Shown piece after piece: positions 1 to 6,368 of a stretch of DNA of 6,865 bases. Position 1 is the stretch's first letter; every line of letters begins with the position of its first letter. The DNA lies in the NCBI GenBank assembly GCA_050946775.1, contig JBMNVL010000102.1, positions 1-6,865 on the forward strand. The letters run 5' to 3'. The notes under the pieces were generated by a model, which was given only the letters and a program-made list of their open reading frames with translations, did no database searches and was not told the DNA's origin. A program made the position numbers and the translations under genes. Origin of the DNA: UMGS1474 sp050946775 (GTDB taxonomy: Bacteria; Bacillota; Clostridia; Oscillospirales; Acutalibacteraceae).

Positions 1-206
1 AGCGGGCGCTGCTGCAGTATTTCCGTCCCGAAAACCGGCAAAAGGTGCTGGCGGCTCTCAAAGCGGCCGGCAGGCAGGATCTGATCGGCACCGGGCCGAA
101 CTGTCTGGTGCCGCCCGATCGAAGCGACCGCCAAAAATCAACCGCTCCAAAACAGCCGCCCAAAAAGCCGACCATCCGCTCCCGCGCCAAACAAAAGAAA
201 AAATGA
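1..206 (+). CDS. ygiQ: YgiQ family radical SAM protein, C-terminal fragment (5' end outside window)
   Basis: Only the last 67 codons are present, read from base 3 to the TGA at 204-206. The fragment starts RALLQYFRPENRQKVLAALK and continues through AGRQDLIGTGPNCLVP. The pattern QYxxPEN, then an Ala/Leu-rich helix, then GRxDLIGxGxxxLxP is the typical C-terminus of the YgiQ (UPF0313) radical SAM family. The family is known for an N-terminal 4Fe-4S/SAM core, which lies outside this window; its substrate is not established. The last 30 or so residues are a very basic, Pro/Lys/Arg-rich tail ending KQKKK, probably disordered. Such tails are common in clostridial members. The gene converges on the dockerin-protein gene and the two are separated by a shared hairpin. 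The family call rests on recognising the C-terminal motif only. Confidence 0.8.
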   Translation, partial: RALLQYFRPENRQKVLAALKAAGRQDLIGTGPNCLVPPDRSDRQKSTAPKQPPKKPTIRSRAKQKKK

Positions 207-215
207 TTATATGAA

Positions 216-246
216 AACCGCCGGGCGTTGAACGCGCCCGGCGGTT
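216..246. terminator. Intrinsic terminator hairpin between convergent genes
   Basis: A perfect 12-bp GC-rich stem (arms 216-227 and 235-246) encloses a 7-nt loop. It lies 9 bases after the ygiQ stop and 11 bases beyond the minus-strand gene's stop. Read on the minus strand the stem ends in TTTT followed by an AT-rich stretch, so it fits a terminator for the dockerin gene best. On the plus strand there is no T-run after the stem, although the A-rich flank could make it act weakly in both directions. Confidence 0.75.
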
Positions 247-257
247 ATGTAATATCC

Positions 258-3062
258 TTATAGCTGCGTGATCTTCCCGGTGGCAAATTGCAGGATCATC
301 AGCGCGTCAGAAGCGCCGACGCCATCCACCCCGTCCACGTTGGCCGCCCGCTCTTGCTCGGCGGTCAGCGTAACCTTTCCGGTGGCCGCCTGCAGCGCCA
401 TCAGCGCATCCGCCGCGGTGACGTCTTCGTTGCCGTCGACGTCACCGGGCACACCGGCGGTCGGATCTTCCACCGTTACGGTGAAGGTGAGCGGCTGCTG
501 ATCGACGTAGACCGTGACGGTCAACTCGCCGGTTTCGTCCAGCAGCTGCGGTATCACCAGGCATTCGCCCGCATACGGCTCGGAAGTCCCATCCTTATAA
601 ATCAAGGTGATCTCGATGCCGGTCAGATCGACGGTCTCACCCGGCTGATAGACCCGTTTATCGGGAAGCCTGGTGATCCGTATATCCTCCAGCACCCGGT
701 ACCCCGTCACGGTAAAGGCGGCGGTAAAGTCCTCCCAGGCGACGGTGATGACGGCTTCCTCATCCTGCGTGGCCGTCCATTCGCTGACGGTATAACCCTC
801 GGTAAGCGCTTCCGCGTGGCCGTCGCCGTAGATCACCCGGACCTCCATCCCGGCGGTATCCAGCGATTCGCCGACCTCGTAAGCGGTTTTGTAGGGCGGA
901 CTCGCGATATAGAGCATCACCGGACCCAACATACCGGGAATCGGCTCGACCGTGACCGGGACCGTGACGAACCACCAACTCCCGTATCCCACGGTAATGG
1001 CGCTCTCGCCCAGCTCGACGGCCTGCCACGGCAGCGCTTCAAAGCCCTCGTCGATCTCTTTCGTGGTGTTGTCGTTGTATGTAACCTTCATCGTCATCCC
1101 GGTCAGGTCGGGCGTTTCACCGATCATATAGACGGTTTTGTCGGGCATCGATTCGATTTGCACGCCGGTGATCACAAGCGGCACGTTGACGGTAAAGGAT
1201 CCGCTCCATTCGCCGTAACGAACGCCGATCTCGTGCTCGCCCACTTTGCTGGCAGTCCACATATCGACGTCGATCCCCTCGGTGACGTATTCGTCACCGT
1301 CGGTGTAGTGGAGCTTGAGCGTCAAACCGGTAGGATCGACGCTTTCCCACAGAGCGTACTCGGTCTTGAAGGGCGGCTGGTCAATGGTGATCTCCAGCAA
1401 TTGACGTTCTACCGTTACGTCAAAGGAGACGTCGTACCCTTCGTAATTGACCGTCACCGTCTGTTCGCCGGCGGTGGCGGCAACCCAGTCGGGCGCGGTG
1501 AAGCCGTCGGTGATCCGCACGATCTCGCCGTCGTTATACCGCACGTCCAGCGTCAAACCGGTCAAATCCAGCGATTCGCCAACGGTGTACGCGGTTTTAT
1601 CCGGCGGCTCGACCAGCATGACTTCCGCGATCTCCCGGCTCACCGTCACGTTGAAGTCGACGGTAAAGACATCGTACCAGACCGTGATTGGGAAAGTGCC
1701 GGTTTGCGAAGCGGTCCAATTCTCCACCACAAAACCGGACGACACCGTTTCCGTCGTTTTGTCGCTGTAGGTCACCGTCAGCGTCAAGCCGGTGGGGTCG
1801 AGCGGCTCGCCCAACGCATAAGCGGTGCGACTGGGTGGCGTCGCGATTGCGATACCGGTGACATGCGGCATCTCAAAAGAACGCTTTTCCTCAACCGTCC
1901 TGCCGGTGCTTTCCCGCTCGTTGGGATTGTTGCGCAGCGCGTAGATCACCTTGCTGCCGTCGACCGACAGGCCGTAAATGTCGCGGTCGTCCTGATTTTC
2001 AAACAGTTCCCGGGTGTTCTTGCTGTAGGGATCGATCGCCATAACGGTATACGGCGTGTTCCAGATCAGTTCCCCGCGATACCGGCCCAGACCGGAATAA
2101 TACCCCTGCCAATAGGAGTTTTGCCCCTGCACCATCCAGAAATCGTCCAGGGTGTAAATCGATTCGGTACGGGTCCATTCGGTGGCCTTGATGGCGTAAG
2201 CGTTCCCTTGAGAGCCGATGAAATACCATTTGCCGTCCATTGGCACAAAGGGCGTTTTCACCCCTTTCCACAGGGCGTTTTCATACTGTTTGCTATTGCA
2301 GACCCGTTGCTGTTCGGACGCGACCCAATCCTTGTGAATATCGGTGCGCCCGTCGCCTTTTGTTTGGATGGACTGATCGCTGATCAGAAAATACTCGTGT
2401 CCCACGGTGCCGTGGGTACGGCAATCGTCCCAGGTCACGTCGACGTGGTACCAGCTGTTGCCGATCTGCACGAGATTCCAGCCGTGATGCATACTCTCGC
2501 TGGACGCGTAATCCACCGGGATATCGAACCGCCGCAGCAGCGCCATATAGGTGTAGGCGTACGCCTGGCAGACGCCGGTGCCGCTCGTCAGGAAGGAATA
2601 CGCGTCATAATTCGAAAAGGTATAATCGTACTCAAAATGGGTAACGAGATAATCGTGCAGATACAGCGCGATCTCCCAGTCGGTCCAGTTTTTGTCCACC
2701 CCGGCCGCGATCGCATCCAACGCGGCGTTGTATTCGTTCATTTTCTGCGCCAGCTCGTCCGTATCGTACCGATAGGAAGGCGTGACGCGGGTTACGGCAT
2801 TGGAAACAGGAGAATAGCTGTACCCCACGTTGGAAAGGAAGAACAGATCGGGATGGGTATCGACCAAGCGCTGATACAATCCCTGAAAATCGGAAGTGGG
2901 GATTTTATACCGCGTAAGATCAATGGACGTCGCCTGCTGGATCATCCCCTGATACAATCGATCTATTACAGCCGCCTCGTCCACGTCCGCGACCGCCGTT
3001 ACGACGGGCACGACCTGCACGATCAGCAAAACAGACAATATGGCCGCCAACCATCTTTTCAC
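258..3062 (-). CDS. Secreted transglutaminase-like protein with Big_3-type Ig repeats and C-terminal dockerin
   Basis: Using a GTG start at 3062 the product has 934 residues. Residues 1-25 form a signal peptide: basic MKR, a hydrophobic core, and an AVA cleavage site before DVDEAA. Residues about 105-215 are a transglutaminase-like (papain-fold) domain with candidate triad Cys165 (GVCQAY), His193 (HHGWN) and Asp208 (HVDVTWDD). Residues about 270-385 are rich in Trp/Tyr and resemble a partial propeller-type segment. Six repeats of about 75 residues follow (about 401-474, 478-551, 555-628, 631-705, 713-788, 790-864), with the pattern PPxKTxY..GE..D.TGL.L.V.Y.DG, resembling bacterial Ig-like Big_3 modules. 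Residues 873-934 are a dockerin with two calcium-loop motifs. The protein is probably exported and attached to a cohesin-bearing scaffold or surface protein; no cohesin gene is in the window. The domain may act as a protease, a cross-linking enzyme or a non-catalytic binder, and the substrate is unknown. The frame stays open to 3095, but the promoter and ribosome binding site favour 3062. Confidence 0.9.
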   Translation of the reverse strand: MKRWLAAILSVLLIVQVVPVVTAVADVDEAAVIDRLYQGMIQQATSIDLTRYKIPTSDFQGLYQRLVDTHPDLFFLSNVGYSYSPVSNAVTRVTPSYRYDTDELAQKMNEYNAALDAIAAGVDKNWTDWEIALYLHDYLVTHFEYDYTFSNYDAYSFLTSGTGVCQAYAYTYMALLRRFDIPVDYASSESMHHGWNLVQIGNSWYHVDVTWDDCRTHGTVGHEYFLISDQSIQTKGDGRTDIHKDWVASEQQRVCNSKQYENALWKGVKTPFVPMDGKWYFIGSQGNAYAIKATEWTRTESIYTLDDFWMVQGQNSYWQGYYSGLGRYRGELIWNTPYTVMAIDPYSKNTRELFENQDDRDIYGLSVDGSKVIYALRNNPNERESTGRTVEEKRSFEMPHVTGIAIATPPSRTAYALGEPLDPTGLTLTVTYSDKTTETVSSGFVVENWTASQTGTFPITVWYDVFTVDFNVTVSREIAEVMLVEPPDKTAYTVGESLDLTGLTLDVRYNDGEIVRITDGFTAPDWVAATAGEQTVTVNYEGYDVSFDVTVERQLLEITIDQPPFKTEYALWESVDPTGLTLKLHYTDGDEYVTEGIDVDMWTASKVGEHEIGVRYGEWSGSFTVNVPLVITGVQIESMPDKTVYMIGETPDLTGMTMKVTYNDNTTKEIDEGFEALPWQAVELGESAITVGYGSWWFVTVPVTVEPIPGMLGPVMLYIASPPYKTAYEVGESLDTAGMEVRVIYGDGHAEALTEGYTVSEWTATQDEEAVITVAWEDFTAAFTVTGYRVLEDIRITRLPDKRVYQPGETVDLTGIEITLIYKDGTSEPYAGECLVIPQLLDETGELTVTVYVDQQPLTFTVTVEDPTAGVPGDVDGNEDVTAADALMALQAATGKVTLTAEQERAANVDGVDGVGASDALMILQFATGKITQL

Positions 3063-3070
3063 CTGCATCG

Positions 3071-3076
3071 CCTCCT
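3071..3076 (-). promoter_or_regulatory. Shine-Dalgarno AGGAGG deciding a GTG start
   Basis: A perfect AGGAGG on the minus strand ends 8 nt before a GTG at 3062, the usual spacing. The in-frame ATG at 3068 is only 2 nt from it, too close for good initiation. The GTG gives a product starting with the basic residues of a clean signal peptide. Confidence 0.75.
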
Positions 3077-3085
3077 GTTTTTCAC

Positions 3086-3114
3086 AGTATACCATAGAAA
3101 ATTGCCGCGTACAA
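3086..3114 (-). promoter_or_regulatory. Promoter of the dockerin-protein gene (TTGTAC-17-TATACT, extended -10)
   Basis: On the minus strand a -35 element TTGTAC (3109-3114) is followed, after exactly 17 bp, by TATACT (3086-3091). The TG one base before it makes an extended -10. The predicted transcript start is near 3079, so the 5' leader is only about 17 nt and already contains the AGGAGG. It lies just after the end of udp, which suggests the dockerin gene is transcribed independently. Confidence 0.7.
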
Positions 3115-3128
3115 CCGCCAATTTCCGG

Positions 3129-3887
3129 TTACGCTTCCTCGATCAGCCGCCGCAGCGCGTCGATCGCCGTTTCGATCGCCGGCGCGGTATCCATCACCGG
3201 ATCGTCCGGTAAGCCGGCGGCACGCCGTTCCTGATTCCACAGGGTCTGCAGCACGCATCCGGCACGTACGCCGCGTACCGCCGCCACCGTAAAGAGCGCC
3301 GCCGCTTCCATTTCAGACGCCAGGCAACCACCGGCGATCCAGGATTTCCAACGGCTTTTGAGGGTATCTCCCACCGGCGATTCCTCCGGCTGATGCTGGC
3401 CGTAAAAGGAATCCTTGCAATGCACCACGCCGGCGTGGATCCGTCGGTTTTGGTGCTCGGCCGCTTCCACCAGCGCCCGCGTCACCTGCAGATCCGCCAC
3501 GGCGGGATACTCCACCGGCAGATACTCCAAAGAGGTGCCTTCCGCCCGAATGGCGGCGGTGGCAGCGATCAAATCGCCGGCCAAAACCGACGGCTGCATG
3601 CCGCCGCAGGTACCGATCCGGATGACGGTGTGCACACCGCAGCGCGCCAGCTCTTCGATGCAAATCGCCATCGAAGGCCCGCCGATGCCGTGCGACATCA
3701 CGATCACCCGCTCCCCGGCCAGATTACCCGACCAGGAGGTGAATTCCCGGTTTTGCGCCAGGGGCATAGGATCGTCCAGATACCCCGCCAGCGCCGAGAC
3801 ACGTCCCGGATCGCCGGTCACAAGCGCCCATTCGGCGCCTTGCGCCGGGGTGATCCCGATATGATAGCCAATGGAAAAAGCGCTCAT
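3129..3887 (-). CDS. udp: Uridine phosphorylase
   Basis: The 252-residue product belongs to the PNP/UDP phosphorylase family and aligns closely, by recall, with E. coli Udp: GDPGRV (25-30), NREFTSW (46-52), GIGGPSM (67-73), RIGTCGG (90-96), EYPAVAD (126-132) and SEMEAA (191-196). The known role is reversible phosphorolysis of uridine to uracil and ribose-1-phosphate in cytoplasmic pyrimidine salvage. Phosphate-binding Gly/Arg (GDPxR, Arg90, Thr93) and the ribose-binding EME motif (192-194) are present. The base-recognition loop reads KDSFYGQHQPEESPV (158-172). The ATG at 3887 follows GGGAGG with 5 nt spacing. No promoter is visible in the 53 bp after the EF-G-like stop, where a hairpin sits, so transcription probably reads through from that gene. 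Uridine specificity is inferred from similarity; another nucleoside is possible. Confidence 0.9.
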   Translation of the reverse strand: MSAFSIGYHIGITPAQGAEWALVTGDPGRVSALAGYLDDPMPLAQNREFTSWSGNLAGERVIVMSHGIGGPSMAICIEELARCGVHTVIRIGTCGGMQPSVLAGDLIAATAAIRAEGTSLEYLPVEYPAVADLQVTRALVEAAEHQNRRIHAGVVHCKDSFYGQHQPEESPVGDTLKSRWKSWIAGGCLASEMEAAALFTVAAVRGVRAGCVLQTLWNQERRAAGLPDDPVMDTAPAIETAIDALRRLIEEA

Positions 3888-3898
3888 ACGATCCTCCC

Positions 3899-3931
3899 AA
3901 AAGGGGGCTGTAACCCCCCGTTACAGCCCCC
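3899..3931 (-). terminator. Hairpin plus short U-tract between the EF-G-like gene and udp (terminator or attenuator)
   Basis: A perfect 12-bp inverted repeat (3903-3914 with 3920-3931) has a 5-nt loop and, read on the minus strand, ends in five C then TTTT. Immediately after the T-run comes GGGAGG, the udp ribosome binding site (3893-3898). The short U-tract suggests partial termination, which would let some transcripts continue into udp. Confidence 0.7.
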
Positions 3932-3940
3932 GGATGGTCT

Positions 3941-6016
3941 TTATTCCGCGTCGTCGCCGGCGTGTTCCGCGATCACCTTCTGCGCGACCTGCTGGGGCGC
4001 TTCCTCGTAGCGTTCGAACGCCATCGAGAAGAATCCGCGGCCCTGGGTCATCGAGCGCAGCGCGGTGGAGAAATCCGCCGTTTCGGCCATGGGGACCTCG
4101 GCCTCGACGCAGGTCATGGAATCGTCCTCCTCCGACGGAGTCATGCCCAGCACCCGTCCGCGGCGTTTGGTCACGTCGCCCATCACGTCGCCCGTCACGT
4201 CGTTGGGCACCGTGATCTGCATCGACGCGATCGGCTCCAGCAGAACCGGTCCGGCCTGCGGGATGCCGGCCTTGTAGGCCAGCGACGCGGCGGTCTTGAA
4301 CGCCATTTCGGAAGAATCGACCGGGTGATACGACCCGTCGACCAGCGTCGCCTTGACGCCCACCAGTGGATAGCCCGCCAGCACGCCCTTCTGGGCGCTG
4401 TCGCGGAAGCCCTTTTCGACCGCCGGGAAGAAGTTTTTGGGCACCGAGCCGCCGAAGACGGTCTCTTCAAAGATCAGCTCGTCGCCTTCGCAAGGCTCGA
4501 ACTCCATCCAAACGTCGCCGAACTGGCCGTGACCGCCCGACTGTTTCTTGTGACGCCCCTGCACCTTGACTTTTTTGCGGATGGTCTCGCGGTACGGCAC
4601 CTTGGGCGCCTGCATGGCGATCTCCACGCCGAATTTGGTTTTGAGTTTGGAGGCGACCACGTCCAGATGCTGCTCGCCAAGACCCGACAGCACCTGCTCG
4701 TGCGTCTCGGCGTTGAGCTCGAAGGAAATGGTGGGATCCTCTTCCATCAGCCGCTGCAAACCGGTGGCGATTTTTTCCTCGTCGCCCTTGTTTTTGGCGA
4801 CGATGGCCATCGACAGGCTGGGCTTTTCAAACTCGATGCCGCTCAGCACCACCGGGCGCACCGGCGAACACAGGGTATCGCCGGTATTGGTGTTGTTGAG
4901 CTTGGCGACCGCGCCGATATCGCCGGCACCGATAAAGGGCGCGTCCTCTTGCTTTTTGCCCCGCACGGTGAAGACCTTGCCGATCTTTTCCTGGGCGCCG
5001 GTGCGCATATTGAGCAGCGACATATCCGGCGCGACCTTGCCGCTGATCACCTTAAAGTAGAGGAGCTTGCCGACGAACGGGTCGACCACGCTCTTGAAAA
5101 CGATCGCGGCGGTCTGGGCGTCCTCGTTGACGGCCAATTCCACCTCGTTGCCGGCGGGATCAACGGCTTTTTCGCCGGCGACGGTCTCCGCCCACGGTGC
5201 CAGCCAGCGCAGCCCGTTGAGCAGCTGATCCACCCCTTCGAGATTGAGAGCGGTACCGCAGAAGACCGGCGCAATCTCGCCTTTGCGCACACCGGAGGCC
5301 AGACCCATGATCAATTCGTCGGGAGTAAACTCCTCGCCGGAGAAATATTTCTCCATCAGCTCCTCGCTGGTCTCGGCAACGGCCTCGTTGATGGCGGTGC
5401 GCAGACCGTCCAGCCGGTGGCCCATATCCGGGATCGGCACCTCGGTCGACTTGCCGTCTTTATAGGTATAGGCTTTATATTCAACCAAATTGACGTAGCA
5501 TTCCACCTTGTGATCAACCACATGGGGCACCACGATCGGGCAGACCATCGGGCCAAATTTGGCTTTCAGCTCCTCGAACACCTTGTAGAAATCGGCGTGT
5601 TCGCTGTCCAGCTTATTGATGAAGAAGATGTTGGCGATCCCCTTTTTGCGGGCGGCGCGAAAGCCCTTTTGGGCGCCGACGGTGACGCCGCTCTTGCCCG
5701 ACAGCACGATCACGGCGCTGCCGGCGGCGCGCATGCCCTCGCTGAGACCCGCCGAGAAATCAAACAGACCGGGAGTGTCCAGCAGATTCATTTTGGTATC
5801 CTTCCATTCCAGCGGCAGAATGGCGGTGGAAACCGACGCGCCGCGGCGGATCTCTTCCGGATCAAAATCACAAACGGTGTTGCCGTCGGCAACGCGGCCC
5901 AGGCGATCCGCCTGACCCGTCAAATAAAACGCGGCCTCGGCCAGCGAGGTCTTACCGCTGCCGGCGTGGCCGATCAACGCAATGTTACGAATGTCTTTGG
6001 CTTTGTACTGTTTCAA
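3941..6016 (-). CDS. Elongation factor G-like translational GTPase (EF-G paralogue)
   Basis: With the TTG start at 6016 the product has 691 residues, the usual EF-G length. GTPase motifs: G1 GHAGSGKT (16-23), a G2 region RRGASVST (57-64), G3 DTPGLFDF (80-87), G4 NKLD (134-137) and G5 near GTAL (254-257). Domain II follows at about 296-385, III at about 395-470, IV at about 472-590 (GGHGQFGDV, then SYHPVDSSEMAFKTAAS near the tip) and V at about 593-680, so all ribosome-facing domains are intact. The G1 and G3 variants, where canonical EF-G has AHIDAGKT and DTPGHVDF, place it with the EF-G paralogues common in Clostridia. It is also not next to rpsL, rpsG or tuf, so it is probably not the housekeeping fusA. 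Its cytoplasmic role on the ribosome is likely but unproven. The frame stays open to a TTG at 6076 with no ribosome binding site; MKQYKAKDIRNIALIG from 6016 matches the family N-terminus. Confidence 0.92.
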   Translation of the reverse strand: MKQYKAKDIRNIALIGHAGSGKTSLAEAAFYLTGQADRLGRVADGNTVCDFDPEEIRRGASVSTAILPLEWKDTKMNLLDTPGLFDFSAGLSEGMRAAGSAVIVLSGKSGVTVGAQKGFRAARKKGIANIFFINKLDSEHADFYKVFEELKAKFGPMVCPIVVPHVVDHKVECYVNLVEYKAYTYKDGKSTEVPIPDMGHRLDGLRTAINEAVAETSEELMEKYFSGEEFTPDELIMGLASGVRKGEIAPVFCGTALNLEGVDQLLNGLRWLAPWAETVAGEKAVDPAGNEVELAVNEDAQTAAIVFKSVVDPFVGKLLYFKVISGKVAPDMSLLNMRTGAQEKIGKVFTVRGKKQEDAPFIGAGDIGAVAKLNNTNTGDTLCSPVRPVVLSGIEFEKPSLSMAIVAKNKGDEEKIATGLQRLMEEDPTISFELNAETHEQVLSGLGEQHLDVVASKLKTKFGVEIAMQAPKVPYRETIRKKVKVQGRHKKQSGGHGQFGDVWMEFEPCEGDELIFEETVFGGSVPKNFFPAVEKGFRDSAQKGVLAGYPLVGVKATLVDGSYHPVDSSEMAFKTAASLAYKAGIPQAGPVLLEPIASMQITVPNDVTGDVMGDVTKRRGRVLGMTPSEEDDSMTCVEAEVPMAETADFSTALRSMTQGRGFFSMAFERYEEAPQQVAQKVIAEHAGDDAE

Positions 6017-6025
6017 TGTGGGTAA

Positions 6026-6034
6026 CTCCTCTCC
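6026..6034 (-). promoter_or_regulatory. Shine-Dalgarno GGAGAGGAG deciding a TTG start
   Basis: On the minus strand GGAGAGGAG ends 9 nt before the TTG at 6016. The upstream TTG at 6076 has no purine-rich site. The 5' leader also contains a small 5-bp inverted repeat GCGGT/ACCGC just upstream of this site (6037-6053), of unknown significance. Confidence 0.65.
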
Positions 6035-6118
6035 AAGCGGTATGATCAACCGCCGCCCAACGGCGACGGCAAGCAATTGTCCACAAAAACTGCCTTTATT
6101 ATGTCAACTGCTTTGATA

Positions 6119-6147
6119 ATTATAACCTATCCTATTGGAAATTTCAA
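6119..6147 (-). promoter_or_regulatory. Promoter of the EF-G-like gene (TTGAAA-17-TATAAT)
   Basis: On the minus strand a -35 TTGAAA (6142-6147) and a perfect -10 TATAAT (6119-6124) are separated by exactly 17 bp in an AT-rich stretch. The predicted start is near 6112, giving a leader of about 95 nt before the TTG at 6016. This is the best sigma-70/SigA-type promoter in the window. Confidence 0.8.
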
Positions 6148-6292
6148 CTATAAATTCGCACTTTTCCCAAAAAATTTATCCACGCCGCCCAATCCTGCGC
6201 TTCCCTCCATTGCGAGGTCCACCGGCGTGCCTTTTTTGCTCACCGACGCCTCTTTGTCCGCGACGGTTGGGTCGGGAGCATCTTTTTGGCTT
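6148..6292. other. Unassigned intergenic stretch upstream of the EF-G-like promoter
   Basis: These 145 bases lie between the EF-G-like promoter and the terminator of the small-protein gene, within a longer gene-free interval (6017-6368) that otherwise holds the EF-G leader and promoter and that terminator. They are more GC-rich than the promoter just beside them. No RNA gene or convincing gene is recognised. One minus-strand frame has a GTG at 6243 preceded by AAAGAGG at 5 nt, encoding 31 residues to a TAG at 6148; the evidence for it is weak. Confidence 0.4.
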
Positions 6293-6294
6293 GG

Positions 6295-6324
6295 AAGAAA
6301 AAAGCACCCCTTTCAGGATGCTTT
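6295..6324 (-). terminator. Intrinsic terminator of the 76-residue protein gene
   Basis: On the minus strand a 9-bp stem (arms 6316-6324 and 6301-6309 approximately, one G-U pair) with a 6-nt loop is followed by a run of T broken by one C. It lies about 45 bases after the small gene's stop codon. Confidence 0.75.
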
Positions 6325-6368
6325 GATCAACAGTATGAAATTGCCAAGCGTTTGGGAATATGGAGAAA

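Noticed and set aside
3060..3095. Possible lipoprotein Cys near the N-terminus of the longer dockerin frame
   Set aside because: The Cys precedes the hydrophobic core, does not form a lipobox, and is lost with the GTG start.
3096..3128. Imperfect inverted repeat after the udp stop as a terminator
   Set aside because: Stem is short with a bulge and no T-run follows; it overlaps the -35 of the next promoter, so any role is unclear.
288..3212. Plus-strand open frame of 974 codons opposite the dockerin gene
   Set aside because: Antisense shadow of a GC-rich gene; product is His/Arg/Gly-rich with no recognisable domain, while the minus frame has clear domains.
3962..6025. Plus-strand open frame of 687 codons opposite the EF-G-like gene
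   Set aside because: Antisense shadow; the minus frame carries all GTPase motifs.
6102..6107. Perfect TTGACA on the minus strand
   Set aside because: No acceptable -10 lies 16-18 bp downstream; the TTGAAA/TATAAT pair just upstream is far better.
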